Assembly (NCBI RefSeq): GCF_000720425.1
Contig: NZ_JOAJ01000003.1
Coordinates: forward strand, 682,001-746,000
Length of the DNA: 64,000 nucleotides
From: Nocardia rhamnosiphila NBRC 108938
GTDB lineage: Bacteria; Actinomycetota; Actinomycetes; Mycobacteriales; Mycobacteriaceae
Direction: 5' to 3'
The translations under genes were made by a program, and so were the position numbers. Below the pieces are notes generated by a model. That model was given only the letters and a program-made list of their open reading frames with translations. It was not told the origin of the DNA and searched no databases. Below are positions 7,429 to 17,760 of this stretch, in pieces. Positions within the stretch are counted from its first letter, which is position 1, and every line of letters starts with the position of its first letter.

Positions 7429-8190
7429 CTACCCCCGCAGGTTGCGGTCGAACAGGGCCAGCAGTTCGCGATAGTGGCGTTCGGCGAACTCGGCGTCGTA
7501 GGCGGCGGTATCCGCCTGGGTGTAGCCATGTTTCGCGTCCGCGTAGACCTCGGTGTGGTGGCGCGCGCCGGCCGCCTCGACTGCCTTGTCGAATTGAGCG
7601 AAATGGTCGGGCGCCTTCTGCAGATCTTCGCCGGCGTGCGCGAAATACAGTTCTCCCGTGATCTTTCCGACGAGCAGATGCGGACTGTCCGCGCTATCGG
7701 TGACCAGCGGACCGCCGTGGAATCCGGCCACCGCCGCGACCCGGTCGGGGAACGCGGCCGCGACCAGCACCGCGAGTCGCGCACCCATGCAGTAGCCGGT
7801 GACACCGACCTTTCCCGCGGCGACCTGCGGCGCTGCGGCCAGCCATGCGAGGTAGGCGGCGGCATCGGACCGCAGCAGCTCGGGGGTCAGCGCGCGGATC
7901 ATCGGGAAGAGTTGCTGGAAGATCTCCGGCCGCGCCTCCGGGTCGATGAAATCCGGTAGCTCGATCACCGGAGCGGGACCGTGCCGGTAGAAGGCGTTCG
8001 GCAGCAGGACGGTGTAGCCGTGCGCGGCAATACGGTCGGCCATGGCTCGCAGGCTGGGCCGCAGACCGAAACCGTCCTGGATCAGCAGCACTCCCGGATG
8101 GGCGGCCCCGTCGTCGGGATGGGTGACGTACGCGTCGGCGACACCGTCGGGGGTCCGGATGTCGACCGACATACCGTGGACTTCGGTCAT
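7429..8190 (-). CDS. dienelactone hydrolase family protein
   Basis: This 253-residue protein has the DLH-family Cys nucleophile in GYCMGARL at about residue 128, an early PGVLLIQDGFG segment and the catalytic His in DAKHGYTQ near 215. These Cys-His-Asp enzymes cleave small lactones or esters. The ATG at 8190 has GGAGG 7 nt upstream. It sits 33 bp from the convergent TetR stop and is probably a single-gene transcript. The specific substrate cannot be inferred. Confidence 0.87.
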   Translation of the reverse strand: MTEVHGMSVDIRTPDGVADAYVTHPDDGAAHPGVLLIQDGFGLRPSLRAMADRIAAHGYTVLLPNAFYRHGPAPVIELPDFIDPEARPEIFQQLFPMIRALTPELLRSDAAAYLAWLAAAPQVAAGKVGVTGYCMGARLAVLVAAAFPDRVAAVAGFHGGPLVTDSADSPHLLVGKITGELYFAHAGEDLQKAPDHFAQFDKAVEAAGARHHTEVYADAKHGYTQADTAAYDAEFAERHYRELLALFDRNLRG

Positions 8191-8334
8191 GGTGAAACCT
8201 CCTGGTGTCGAACGATCTCGAACATACCGGGTTCGGCTCGGCCGGTTCGATCCGGCGTCGGGCCTCCTGATCGTCGTTGGGCGCGGGCACTGTTATTCCG
8301 CGCCGGCAGGGTTCGTCGACTCCCCGGCGTCACT

Positions 8335-8724
8335 TCAGGCCTCTCCGCCTTCCTCCTCGTCGAACCGTGTGCGGGCACGTTCGACCTCGGGCAGTGTGCC
8401 GGTGGCCCAGTGCAGGAGTGCGTCGATGAGGTCCTGCAGCGACCGGCCGAGCGGCGTCAACCGGTACTCGACAGCGATGGGCCGGGTACTGGTGACGATC
8501 CGATCGACCATTCCGTTGCGTTCCAGTCGCCGCAGTGCGGCGGTGAGTGATTTCTGCGTCACCACCGGGATGGCCCGGCGGAGGTCGTTGAAGCGCAGCG
8601 GCCCGTGCTCGCACAGCGCGTCGAGCACCTGCAGCGACCATTTGTCGAGGACCTGATCGAGCAGTTCGCGGTGGGCCTGCGCGAGTTGCGGGCTGCCCGG
8701 GGGCAGTGGCGCGGTTTCCGGCAT
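8335..8724 (-). CDS. HxlR-family winged-helix regulator
   Basis: This 129-residue protein matches the HxlR fold: DKWSLQVLDAL at about residue 25, LRFNDLRRAIPVVTQKSL as the recognition region near 45-60, then ALRRLERNGMVDRIV and VEYRLTPLGRSL. The N-terminal Cys used for redox or aldehyde sensing by many HxlR proteins is absent. ATG 8724 faces a RidA gene across 79 bp containing an AGGTA-N9-TACCT inverted repeat, so it probably regulates that gene. Confidence 0.87.
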   Translation of the reverse strand: MPETAPLPPGSPQLAQAHRELLDQVLDKWSLQVLDALCEHGPLRFNDLRRAIPVVTQKSLTAALRRLERNGMVDRIVTSTRPIAVEYRLTPLGRSLQDLIDALLHWATGTLPEVERARTRFDEEEGGEA

Positions 8725-8759
8725 GACACCTAGTCTCGTTGAAGTTCCCTTCGGACACC

Positions 8760-8778
8760 AGGTACATATCGGATACCT
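8760..8778. promoter_or_regulatory. candidate HxlR operator
   Basis: AGGTA, 9-nt spacer, TACCT forms an inverted repeat midway between the divergent HxlR and RidA genes. Related ACACCTAG and ATACCTAG elements at 8726-8733 and 8773-8780 repeat the half-site. Operator function is inferred from position and symmetry. Confidence 0.45.
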
Positions 8779-8803
8779 AGTTCGATCAGCGAAAGGGATA
8801 TTC

Positions 8804-9214
8804 ATGGCAGTCCAGCTGCTCACACCCGAAGGCATGTTCGCCCCCGTGCCCTACCACCATGTCGCGATCGGCTCGGGCGCCCGCCAGATACATGTGGCCG
8901 GCCAGATCGCGCGCGACGCCGCCGGCAATCCCGTCGCGACGGGTGACCTCGCCGGTCAGGTCGCACACGCCCTGCGCAATACGGCACGCGGGCTGGCGGG
9001 AGCGGGGGCGAGTTTCGCCGATGTCGTCCGGCTGCGCTTCTTCGTCACGCACTGGACCCCGGACAAGTACGACGACTTCGTCGCGGGGATCGAGCGCGTC
9101 GTCGAGGAACTCGGAATACCCCAACCGTTGCCGCCCTTGTCGGCGATAGGTGTCGACTACCTGTTCGAGCCCGATGTGCTGGTCGAGGTGGAGGCGTACG
9201 CCGTGCTGGACTGA
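8804..9214 (+). CDS. RidA family protein (Rid/YjgF/UK114)
   Basis: This 136-residue protein is of normal RidA length, with HVAGQIARDAAGNPV near the start, DVVRLRFFVTHW carrying the conserved Arg, and the end motif VLVEVEAYAVLD. RidA enzymes deaminate reactive enamine/imine intermediates, for example from PLP enzymes; some subgroups lack that activity. ATG 8804 has GAAAGGGA upstream. It is divergent from the HxlR gene and probably under its control. Confidence 0.85.
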   Translation: MAVQLLTPEGMFAPVPYHHVAIGSGARQIHVAGQIARDAAGNPVATGDLAGQVAHALRNTARGLAGAGASFADVVRLRFFVTHWTPDKYDDFVAGIERVVEELGIPQPLPPLSAIGVDYLFEPDVLVEVEAYAVLD

Positions 9215-9251
9215 GTGGTGGCAGGAGCGCGCGAGAAGCGTCCCCCGAAGG

Positions 9252-9836
9252 CTACGCGTGCAGAGTGGGACGGTAGATGAGCTCTTGGATATTGCCGTCT
9301 AGCGTCCGGCTCTCGATCAGCTCCAGATCGAAATCGGCCGCGCCGCCGAAGATCGGCTCCGTGCCGGTCCGCCCGGTGATCACCGGGAAGATCGTCACCT
9401 GCACCCGGTCGACCAGACCGGCGGCCAGCAGCGCCCAGTTCATCGACAGGCTTCCGTGTGACCGCAACGGCACCTCGGACTCCTCTTTGAGCCGGGCGAC
9501 GATATCGACGGCGTCCCCGCCCGCGACGGTCGCTTCCGGCCAGTCGAGCGGCCCTGCCAGAGTGCTCGACACCACCGTCGCGGGCAGGTTCCACATCCGG
9601 GTGACCCAGGGGTCACCCACCCCGGACTCTTCGTGGCTCGCGCCCAGCATCTCCACGAACTGCCGAAAGGTATTGGCGCCGAATATCATCCGCTGCTCGG
9701 TGCCGAACAGTTCGAATCGGTGGTCGAGCAGTTCGGGGCCCTGTTTACCCCAGTAGCCACCCCAGTCGCCGCCTTCTCCGTAGGAGCCGTAGCCGTCGAG
9801 GCTGGAGAAGACGTCGAAGGTATAGGTGGCGGTCAT
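9252..9836 (-). CDS. dihydrofolate reductase family protein (RibD C-terminal type)
   Basis: This 194-residue protein has the DHFR/RibD-C layout: TFDVFSSLDGYGS at the start, MIFGANTFRQFVEML, VVAGGDAVDIVARLKEE, then SLSMNWALLAAGLVDRVQV and FPVITG. This fits the stand-alone actinobacterial subgroup that binds NADPH; true DHFR or riboflavin activity is not implied. It converges with the RidA gene across 37 bp. Start ATG 9836. Confidence 0.85.
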   Translation of the reverse strand: MTATYTFDVFSSLDGYGSYGEGGDWGGYWGKQGPELLDHRFELFGTEQRMIFGANTFRQFVEMLGASHEESGVGDPWVTRMWNLPATVVSSTLAGPLDWPEATVAGGDAVDIVARLKEESEVPLRSHGSLSMNWALLAAGLVDRVQVTIFPVITGRTGTEPIFGGAADFDLELIESRTLDGNIQELIYRPTLHA

Positions 9837-10175
9837 GATGCTCTCCTCGGATGCGGTGATCGGGCACGTACGGGTACAGACCCGGGAGCACGACGAAACT
9901 CATCGGAGTCGCGCTCCGGATACGGCCGAGGCGGTCACGCGAGCGCCGCATCGGCGCGGCCTGGGCATCGGACCGGCCTTCGCGCGATTCGCCTCGCGTC
10001 AGAGGCCACCGGGAACTCGGTGGGCAGTGCGCATAGCAGCCACCTGTCGGAGCAGCCGAAGCGCAGTGCGGAGGGCAGCGACTTGCCATAGGCACAGCCG
10101 GAGCGCGATAGCCGACCGGTGGGAGCAAGAACTCGCGGCCGTCGGGGAACCCGGGCAAGCCGGCTGACGATACGC
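9837..10175. other. intergenic, no supported gene
   Basis: About 340 bases between the DHFR-like start and the ilvC terminator. Open frames exist on both strands but have no ribosome sites, no recognisable domains and Arg-rich antisense-like composition. The promoter of the DHFR-like gene must lie at the left end. Confidence 0.5.
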
Positions 10176-10215
10176 AAAGGGGCCCTCCCGCGACAACATG
10201 CGGAAGGGCCCCTTT
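10176..10215 (-). terminator. ilvC terminator hairpin
   Basis: AAAGGGGCCCT and AGGGCCCCTTT form an 11-bp stem around an 18-nt loop, 22 bp beyond the ilvC stop. It should end the ilvBNC transcript and could also work on the opposite strand. Confidence 0.75.
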
Positions 10216-10237
10216 CGGCGCTGGATCGGCGAACCGC

Positions 10238-11350
<1,113 letters not shown>

Positions 11351-11854
11351 TTAGCGGGTGGCGGTGATCGACTTGGGTCCGCGGCCCACGGCCACCACCC
11401 CGGATTGCACGATCTCCCGGATGCCGTACGGCTCGAGCATGCGCAGCAGCGCGTCGAGCTTGGACCGGGTGCCGGTCGCCTCGACGGTGAGCGCGTCGGG
11501 CGAGACGTCGATGACCTTGGCGCGGAACAGGTTGACCGATTCGATCACCTGGGTGCGCACGCTGGCGTCGGCACGGACCTTCACCAGGATCAGCTCGCGG
11601 GCCACGGAGGTCTCCGGGTCCTGTTCGACGATCTTGATCACATTCACCAGCTTGTTGAGCTGTTTGGTGACCTGCTCCAGCGGCAGATCGTCCACGGTGA
11701 CCACAATGGTCATCCGGGAGATCTCCTTGACCTCGGTCGCACCGACGGCCAGCGATTCGATATTGAATCCGCGCCGGGAGAACAGACTGGCCACCCGGGC
11801 CAGCACGCCCGGCTTGTCCTCGACCAGGACGCTGAGGGTGTGGGTGGTGCTCAT
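11351..11854 (-). CDS. ilvN: acetolactate synthase small (regulatory) subunit
   Basis: This 167-residue protein carries an N-terminal ACT domain ([29 protein letters not shown], quoted here in parts: [11 protein letters not shown] and RRGFNIESL) and a C-terminal ALS_ss_C domain. It activates IlvB and confers feedback inhibition by valine. ATG 11854 overlaps the ilvB stop (ATGA), securing equal synthesis of the subunits. Confidence 0.97.
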   Translation of the reverse strand: MSTTHTLSVLVEDKPGVLARVASLFSRRGFNIESLAVGATEVKEISRMTIVVTVDDLPLEQVTKQLNKLVNVIKIVEQDPETSVARELILVKVRADASVRTQVIESVNLFRAKVIDVSPDALTVEATGTRSKLDALLRMLEPYGIREIVQSGVVAVGRGPKSITATR

Positions 11855-13776
11855 GACGGGTTCCCCTCGGTCTCGGCCTGCTCGCGGTTCATGGCCTCGT
11901 GGATGATGGCGGGTTCGGCGGCCGCCTCGTCCTCGTCGAACAGCGGGCGGATACCGCGCGCGGCCATGATCTCGTCGTTGCTGGTGCCGGCGGCGACCAT
12001 CGGCCACACCTGGGCGTCCTTGCCGACGATGAAGTCGATCACCACGGGACGGTCGTTGATCGACTGGGCCTCGCGGATCGCGGCCTCGACATCCTCTTCC
12101 TTCTCCACCCGGATGCCGTGGCAGCCCAAGGCCTCGGCGAGCTTCACGAAATCGGGGATGCGCAGACCGTGGGTCTTGAGGTCGGTATTGGAGTAGCGCT
12201 GGTCGTAGAACAGGGTCTGCCACTGGCGGACCATGCCCAGGTTGCCGTTGTTGATCAGCGCGACCTTGATCGGCACACCCTCCACCGCGCAGGTGGCGAG
12301 TTCCTGATTGGTCATCTGGAAGCAGCCGTCACCGTCGACCGCCCACACCTCACGGTCGGGCTGACCCATCTTGGCGCCCATCGCGGCCGGGACCGCGTAT
12401 CCCATGGTTCCGGCGCCGCCGGAGTTCAGCCAGGTCCGCGGCTTCTCGTACTTGATGAACTGGGCGGCCCACATCTGGTGCTGGCCGACACCCGCGCAGT
12501 AGATGGCGTCGGGACCGGCCAGGCGGCCCAGGGTCTCGATGACGTATTCCGGCGACACCGATCCGTCCGACGGCTTGCTCCAGCCGAGCGGGTAGGAGTC
12601 GCGGATGCCGTCGAGGTAGGCCCGCCAGGCGGTCAGGTCGAGTTCGAAACCGGCCGGGTCGGCGCGCAGGGTCTCGATGAGTTCGGTGATCACCTCGCGG
12701 CAGTCGCCGACGATCGGCACATCCGCGTGCCGGTTCTTACCGATCTCGGCCGGATCGATATCGGCGTGGATGACCTTGGCCCCCGGGGCGAAGGAATCCA
12801 GCTGCCCGGTGACGCGGTCGTCGAAGCGGGCGCCGAGGGTGACCAGCAGATCGGATTTCTGCAGGGCGGCCACCGCGGCCACGGTGCCGTGCATTCCCGG
12901 CATACCCATATTGAGTTCGTGGCTGTCGGGGAACGCGCCGCGCGCCATCAGGGTGGTGACCACCGGGATACCGGTGAGCTCGGCGAGCTCCAGCAGTTCG
13001 GCCGACGCCTCGGACTTGATCACACCACCGCCGACGTACAGCACCGGCTGACGCGACTCGGCGATCAGCCGGGCGGCCTCGCGCACCTGCTTACCGTGCG
13101 GTTTGGTGACCGGACGGTAGCCGGGCAGCCGCATCTCCGGCGGCCAGCCGAAGGTGGTCTGCTCCTGCAGCACATCCTTGGGGATGTCCACCAGCACCAC
13201 CCCGGGCCGTCCGCTCGACGCCAGGTAGAAGGCCTCGGCGAGGATCCGCGGGATATCGGCGCCCTCTTTGATCAGGAAGTTGTGTTTGGTGATCGGCATG
13301 GTGATGCCGGAGATATCGGCTTCTTGGAAGGCATCGGTGCCGATCAGGCTACGGCCGACCTGACCGGTGATCGCGACCATCGGCACCGAGTCCATCTGGG
13401 CGTCCGCGATCGGGGTCACCAGATTGGTCGCGCCGGGACCGGAGGTCGCCATACACACACCGACCTTGCCGGTGGCCTGGGCGTATCCGGTGGCCGCGTG
13501 ACCCGCGCCCTGCTCGTGCCGCACGAGCACATGGCGCACCTTGGTCGAATCGAAGAGCGGATCGTAAACAGGAAGGACAGCACCGCCCGGAATACCGAAT
13601 ACCGTGTCGACACCGAGCTCCTCGAGGGAGCGGACGACGGACTGCGCGCCGGTGACCCGCTCGGGCGGGACCTGGCGGCGGTTCGCCTGGGTGGTCGGAG
13701 CGCCGGCCGGAGCCGACGGGTTCGAAGGCGCGGGCCTGCGGGCCGCGGGCCCGGGCCGGGTAGTTGGTGCGCTCAC
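11851..13776 (-). CDS. ilvB: acetolactate synthase large (catalytic) subunit
   Basis: This ThDP- and FAD-dependent enzyme condenses pyruvate with pyruvate or 2-ketobutyrate, the first common step to branched-chain amino acids. The 641-residue protein has a Pro/Ala-rich N-terminal extension of about 40 residues, then [14 protein letters not shown] with catalytic Glu in [14 protein letters not shown], a central FAD domain ([23 protein letters not shown]) and the ThDP motif [14 protein letters not shown] to ALINNG near residue 500. Start GTG 13776 has AAGGA upstream. Expression is probably set by the leader peptide and attenuator upstream. Confidence 0.97.
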   Translation of the reverse strand: MSAPTTRPGPAARRPAPSNPSAPAGAPTTQANRRQVPPERVTGAQSVVRSLEELGVDTVFGIPGGAVLPVYDPLFDSTKVRHVLVRHEQGAGHAATGYAQATGKVGVCMATSGPGATNLVTPIADAQMDSVPMVAITGQVGRSLIGTDAFQEADISGITMPITKHNFLIKEGADIPRILAEAFYLASSGRPGVVLVDIPKDVLQEQTTFGWPPEMRLPGYRPVTKPHGKQVREAARLIAESRQPVLYVGGGVIKSEASAELLELAELTGIPVVTTLMARGAFPDSHELNMGMPGMHGTVAAVAALQKSDLLVTLGARFDDRVTGQLDSFAPGAKVIHADIDPAEIGKNRHADVPIVGDCREVITELIETLRADPAGFELDLTAWRAYLDGIRDSYPLGWSKPSDGSVSPEYVIETLGRLAGPDAIYCAGVGQHQMWAAQFIKYEKPRTWLNSGGAGTMGYAVPAAMGAKMGQPDREVWAVDGDGCFQMTNQELATCAVEGVPIKVALINNGNLGMVRQWQTLFYDQRYSNTDLKTHGLRIPDFVKLAEALGCHGIRVEKEEDVEAAIREAQSINDRPVVIDFIVGKDAQVWPMVAAGTSNDEIMAARGIRPLFDEDEAAAEPAIIHEAMNREQAETEGNPS

Positions 13777-13818
13777 CGTCTTGGTTCCTTACTGCTTGTC
13801 GTTCACTGGTCCCGACAT

Positions 13819-13853
13819 AAAAAAGCCCTCGACAGCCGGCGGCTGTTCGAGGG
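13819..13853 (-). promoter_or_regulatory. ilvB transcription attenuator (intrinsic terminator)
   Basis: Read on the minus strand, CCCTCGAACAGCC and GGCTGTCGAGGG form a stem with one bulge and a GCC loop followed by six T residues, a textbook intrinsic terminator 42 bp before the ilvB start. It lies just after a short ORF rich in Leu-Val-Ile codons, so it fits attenuation. An 8-nt element inside the ORF (13911-13918) is complementary to 13855-13862 next to the stem, which could form the competing structure. Confidence 0.8.
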
Positions 13854-13901
13854 TGGCGCGTCGCAGTGCGAGCTGACGTATTCGACTCCGGATCGTCTGG
13901 C

Positions 13902-13949
13902 TCAGCGCTGGACGCGCCGGCCGATTACGAGCATCTCGTTTCGATTCAC
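13902..13949 (-). CDS. ilvB leader peptide
   Basis: A 15-codon ORF (GTG 13949) reads MNRNEMLVIGRRVQR. Consecutive Leu-Val-Ile codons at residues 7-9 plus a later Val are what a branched-chain amino acid sensing leader needs: stalling there would free the downstream attenuator. The GTG is 7 nt after a TACCGT -10 box, so the mRNA may be leaderless at this codon. ATG 13955 would add two residues, and ATG 13934 would give a 10-residue form. Role inferred from known ilv attenuation in actinobacteria and enterobacteria. Confidence 0.7.
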   Translation of the reverse strand: MNRNEMLVIGRRVQR

Positions 13950-13956
13950 GCGCATG

Positions 13957-13986
13957 ACGGTATGTGTGCGTGTGGTGCGGAGTCAA
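13957..13986 (-). promoter_or_regulatory. ilvB operon promoter
   Basis: TTGACT (13981-13986) and TACCGT (13957-13962) on the minus strand are separated by 18 nt, a good housekeeping-sigma promoter. Transcription would begin near 13949-13950, at the leader GTG. Confidence 0.6.
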
Positions 13987-14001
13987 ACAGCTGACCGCTG
14001 A

Positions 14002-14020
14002 CTTCCCATTATGTGGGAAG
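14002..14020. promoter_or_regulatory. inverted repeat upstream of ilvB promoter
   Basis: CTTCCCA, 5-nt spacer, TGGGAAG forms a perfect 7-bp inverted repeat directly upstream of the ilvB -35 box and 45 bp before the divergent PH-domain gene. It is a candidate operator for either direction. The binding protein is unknown. Confidence 0.4.
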
Positions 14021-14065
14021 GTAGCGGGTGCTCACGCCGGTCCACCATGATGCGAGGATGGTGAG

Positions 14066-14722
14066 GTGTCATCACCGCATCAGTCCGTGCCACCTCCTGA
14101 ATCGTCCCACAACCCCGCCGCCGCGGAGGTAACGGGTGGGGATACGGCGCCGCCCGGACCGCGGCGTGTGATCCGCACGACAGGTCTGTCCTACCTCGGC
14201 GTGTTCATTCTCGCGATGTGCGTGTTCTTCCCCATCGTCGGCTGGCCGGCCGGGCTGTTCTGGCTCGCGTTGATCCCCCTTGCCGTGCTCGTCTGGATCG
14301 TGCGGACACAGACGACGGTCTCGCCGGCCGGACTGGACCTGCGGTCGGTCTTCTCCTCCCGGCACATCGACTGGGCACAGGTGAAAGGACTGAGCATCCC
14401 CAAACGGGGGTTCGTCCGCGTCCATCTGGACGACGACAGCGAGGTACCGCTGCCGGCGGTGAGCTACGACCGGCTGCGTGACCTGGTGGACGCCTCCGGC
14501 GGGCGCATCCCGGACCCGTTCGCGGTCCCCGGCCCCGCCCCGGCCGACGCCGACGCTTCCGCCACCGACGCGGGCGCATCCGATGACAGCGCGTCCGGCA
14601 CCGAGGCAGATCCCGCAGCCGCCGACCGGCCTTCGACCGCCGGCTCCGACACGCCGCGTGGCGCCTCCCCCACCCCCGGGGCTGCCGATACCGACCCCGG
14701 GCCCGCTCCCGAACGGGAGTAG
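14066..14722 (+). CDS. PH domain-containing membrane protein (Cfp6-like)
   Basis: This 218-residue protein has two adjacent hydrophobic spans (about residues 45-80, LGVFILAMCVFFPIVGW and LFWLALIPLAVLVWIV) followed by a short bacterial PH domain of the PF10756 type (TTVSPAGLDLRSVFSSRHIDW and VKGLSIPKRGFVRVHL), then an Ala/Pro/Asp-rich disordered tail of about 65 residues. Position opposite ilvB matches cfp6 (Rv3004) of M. tuberculosis. The tail is much longer than in Cfp6. Start GTG 14066 has GAGGATGG upstream. Function unknown. Confidence 0.8.
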   Translation: MSSPHQSVPPPESSHNPAAAEVTGGDTAPPGPRRVIRTTGLSYLGVFILAMCVFFPIVGWPAGLFWLALIPLAVLVWIVRTQTTVSPAGLDLRSVFSSRHIDWAQVKGLSIPKRGFVRVHLDDDSEVPLPAVSYDRLRDLVDASGGRIPDPFAVPGPAPADADASATDAGASDDSASGTEADPAAADRPSTAGSDTPRGASPTPGAADTDPGPAPERE

Positions 14723-14818
14723 CCTGGAAAATCGCCGATCGCACCCGACCGCGGTCCCCGCGCCGGGCGATACGGCGCTGTCGCAACTTTCAGCCCCGCG
14801 ACCCGACCGAGGACACTC

Positions 14819-16660
14819 ATGCCACCGCTTCGTTCCCGAACAACCACCATCGGCCGTAATGCCGCCGGCGCCCGCGCCCTGTGGCGGGCCACCGGTATGA
14901 CCGATTCCGATTTCGGTAAGCCGATCGTCGCCATCGCCAACTCCTACACCCAGTTCGTGCCCGGGCACGTACATCTCAAGGACGTCGGTGAGATCGTGGC
15001 CGGCGCGGTGCGGGAAGCGGGCGGGGTACCGCGGGAGTTCCACACCATCGCGGTGGACGACGGAATCGCCATGGGCCACGGCGGCATGCTCTATTCGCTG
15101 CCCAGCCGGGAGATCATCGCCGATTCGGTGGAGTACATGGTGAACGCGCACACCGCCGACGCGCTGGTGTGCATCTCCAACTGCGACAAGATCACCCCGG
15201 GCATGCTGAACGCCGCCATGCGGTTGAACATCCCGACCGTCTTCGTCTCCGGCGGGCCGATGGAGGCCGGTAAGGCCGTGGTCGTGGGCGGGGTCGCGCA
15301 GGCCCCGACCGACCTCATCACCGCGATCTCGGCCAGCGCGAATTCCGCCGTGACCGATGAAGGATTGAGCGAGGTCGAGCGCAGCGCCTGTCCGACCTGC
15401 GGTTCCTGCTCCGGCATGTTCACCGCCAACTCGATGAACTGCCTCACCGAGGCCCTGGGCCTCGCGCTGCCGGGCAACGGGTCGACGCTGGCCACCCATG
15501 CCGCGCGCCGTGCCCTGTTCGAGCGTGCGGGCACGATCGTCGTCGATATCGCGACCCGCTGGTACCGCGACGACGACGCGTCGGTGCTGCCGCGCAATGT
15601 CGCGAACGAGAAGGCCTTCCGCAACGCCATGGCCCTGGACGTGGCGATGGGCGGGTCCACCAATACCGTCCTGCACACGCTGGCCGCGGCGCAGGAAGGC
15701 GAGATCGATTTCGATCTGCACACCATCGAAACCATCAGCCGCAAGGTGCCGACCCTGTCCAAGGTCTCACCGAACTCGGACTATCACATGGAGGACGTCC
15801 ACCGGGCCGGCGGTATCCCCGCCATCCTCGGTGAGCTGCGCCGGGCCGGTCTGCTGGAAACCGATGTGACCACCGTGCACAGCGCGTCGGTGGACGAATG
15901 GCTCGACACCTGGGACATCCGTTCCGGCAAGGCATCCGAGGAAGCGCTGGAACTCTTCCACGCGGCGCCGGGCGGGGTGCGCACCACCGAACCCTTCTCG
16001 ACCGAGAACCGCTGGTCGTCGCTGGACACCGATGCCGCGGGCGGCTGCATCCGCGATATCGAACACGCCTACACCGCCGAAGGTGGGCTGGTCGTGTTGC
16101 GCGGCAATATCGCGGTCGACGGCGCGGTGCTCAAAACCGCCGGTATCGACGAGGAACTGTTCTCCTTCGAGGGCCCCGCCGTGGTGGTGGAGTCCCAGGA
16201 GGAAGCCGTCTCGGTGATCCTGGGCAAGAAGATCCGGCCCGGTGATGTGCTCGTGGTTCGGTACGAGGGTCCGGCCGGCGGGCCGGGGATGCAGGAGATG
16301 CTGCATCCGACCGCCTTCCTCAAGGGCGCGGGCCTGGGCAAACAGTGCGCTCTGATCACCGACGGCCGGTTCTCCGGCGGCACCTCGGGCCTGTCGATCG
16401 GCCATATCTCGCCGGAGGCGGCCAGCGGCGGTGTGATCGGCCTGGTCGAGAACGGCGACCGGATCCGCATCAATGTCGCGACCCGCACCCTGGAAGTCCT
16501 CGTCGACGAGGCGGCGCTGGCCGAACGCCGGGCCAAGATGGAAGCCCGCGAGCGGCCGTGGCAGCCGCAGAACCGGGAACGGCCGGTCACCACCGCGCTG
16601 CGCGCCTATGCCGCGCTGGCGACCTCCGCCGACAAGGGCGCGGTCCGGCACGTGCCCTGA
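14819..16660 (+). CDS. ilvD: dihydroxy-acid dehydratase
   Basis: IlvD dehydrates the dihydroxy acids made by IlvC to the 2-keto acid precursors of valine, leucine and isoleucine. The 613-residue protein has the Fe-S cysteines in [11 protein letters not shown] (about residue 123) and [18 protein letters not shown] (about 190-210), the [13 protein letters not shown] segment, and [18 protein letters not shown] near 520. The ATG at 14819 gives the family opening [20 protein letters not shown]. It lies divergently beyond the PH-domain gene, separate from ilvBNC. Confidence 0.96.
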   Translation: MPPLRSRTTTIGRNAAGARALWRATGMTDSDFGKPIVAIANSYTQFVPGHVHLKDVGEIVAGAVREAGGVPREFHTIAVDDGIAMGHGGMLYSLPSREIIADSVEYMVNAHTADALVCISNCDKITPGMLNAAMRLNIPTVFVSGGPMEAGKAVVVGGVAQAPTDLITAISASANSAVTDEGLSEVERSACPTCGSCSGMFTANSMNCLTEALGLALPGNGSTLATHAARRALFERAGTIVVDIATRWYRDDDASVLPRNVANEKAFRNAMALDVAMGGSTNTVLHTLAAAQEGEIDFDLHTIETISRKVPTLSKVSPNSDYHMEDVHRAGGIPAILGELRRAGLLETDVTTVHSASVDEWLDTWDIRSGKASEEALELFHAAPGGVRTTEPFSTENRWSSLDTDAAGGCIRDIEHAYTAEGGLVVLRGNIAVDGAVLKTAGIDEELFSFEGPAVVVESQEEAVSVILGKKIRPGDVLVVRYEGPAGGPGMQEMLHPTAFLKGAGLGKQCALITDGRFSGGTSGLSIGHISPEAASGGVIGLVENGDRIRINVATRTLEVLVDEAALAERRAKMEARERPWQPQNRERPVTTALRAYAALATSADKGAVRHVP

Positions 16661-16679
16661 TCCGTCCCTGCAGCGACGA

Positions 16680-16713
16680 AAAGGCGCTCCCGCGGATCCG
16701 CGGGAGCGCCTTT
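16680..16713. terminator. bidirectional terminator between ilvD and doxX
   Basis: A perfect 34-bp palindrome centred on GGATCC (AAAGGCGCTCCCGCGGA then its complement) with A and T tracts at the two ends lies between the convergent ilvD and DoxX genes. It should stop transcripts from both sides. Confidence 0.85.
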
Positions 16714-16726
16714 ACGTCTCGCTATG

Positions 16727-17590
16727 TCAGTCGAAGGGACCGATACCGGTGAGCGGGTTGCCGTTCTGGAGCCACCAGTAGGTGAGCACCGCGGCGGCGA
16801 CCGCCAGGACGAAGACCACGCACGATCCCGCCCCCGGCCGGACCGCCCAGCCCCGTCCGCGGTCGAGCGACCAGCGTCCGGGCCCGGTGAAGATGAGGGC
16901 GGCCGCGGCGCCGGCGAGGATACTCTCCATCTCGACCGCGCCCGGGCCGGCCTTGTACTGGAACCCGGGATACATCCCCTGCTTCCAGAACCAGGCGTCC
17001 AGGATCACCGCCAGCACCGCGCCCGCGGCCAGCGGGGTGGCCAGACCCAGGATCAGCAGCGCCCCGCCGCCCACCTCGCCGGCGGTCACCATGGCGGCGG
17101 CCAGCGAGGGATGTTGCCAGCCGCTGCTCTCCATCATGGTTTTGGTGCCGTCCAGACCGGGGCCGTGGAACCAGCCCGTCAGTTTCTGGAGGCCGTGGTA
17201 GAGGAAGGTGGCTCCCACGACCAGTCGCAGAATGAAGAGCCCGAAGTCGAGGGTGCCGCGGCGGAAATCGCCGTTGCGACGGCGCAGGCCCCCGTTGGGC
17301 TGATTACCGGCCGGCGGAATGCTCGCGTAGTCGTAGGTGTCGTCGCGGCCCCCGGCACCGCCGGGGCCGGCGGGACCCGGCGTATCGGCGGGTGTGCCAC
17401 CGGTGGTCGCCGATGCGTTCACCGGAATCTCCTTCGTCATGGCCACTGGGGGGAACTGGCCGGTCGGGGAATCGTAGGGACTCCCGACCCCGCCCGCGGT
17501 GGTCGATACCGCGCGCTGCTCTCCGGTAGACAGATTCCCGGGCCCCGCGGCCTCGGAGGACGCGGACCCGTTTCTCGCCTTGGCACTCAC
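16727..17590 (-). CDS. DoxX family membrane protein
   Basis: The 287-residue product has a hydrophilic Gly/Pro/Thr-rich N-terminus of about 110 residues and then four membrane segments of the DoxX fold (LRLVVGATFLYHGLQKLTGWF, HPSLAAAMVTAGEVGGGALLILGL, LAAGAVLAVILDAWF, and a last span before WWLQNGNPLTGIGPFD). In M. tuberculosis the gene at this place, Rv3005c, forms a membrane oxidoreductase complex with SodA and SseA, so a role in oxidative stress is plausible. The start is uncertain: GTG 17590 has GAGGA directly before it, and ATG 17440 begins an alternative shorter form. Confidence 0.85.
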   Translation of the reverse strand: MSAKARNGSASSEAAGPGNLSTGEQRAVSTTAGGVGSPYDSPTGQFPPVAMTKEIPVNASATTGGTPADTPGPAGPGGAGGRDDTYDYASIPPAGNQPNGGLRRRNGDFRRGTLDFGLFILRLVVGATFLYHGLQKLTGWFHGPGLDGTKTMMESSGWQHPSLAAAMVTAGEVGGGALLILGLATPLAAGAVLAVILDAWFWKQGMYPGFQYKAGPGAVEMESILAGAAAALIFTGPGRWSLDRGRGWAVRPGAGSCVVFVLAVAAAVLTYWWLQNGNPLTGIGPFD

Positions 17591-17760
17591 TCCTCAACAG
17601 TAAGCCGACCGACCGCCCGGCACCGGCTGAATCGGCGGCGTGTCCGAGCCACGCACCGGCCCCGTGTCACAGGGCGGACGAACCGCTCCAGGTGGACGCT
17701 TCTCGCCGCGGCGGGGCCTTCGGGGCACGGGCGGCGTCGTTTCCACTACGTTGGGAGATT

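Noticed and set aside
11899..14001. A 700-codon plus-strand frame antisense to ilvB
   Set aside because: It mirrors ilvB with the His/Gly/Asp-rich composition typical of antisense frames in high-GC DNA; ilvB has all catalytic motifs and good codon bias.
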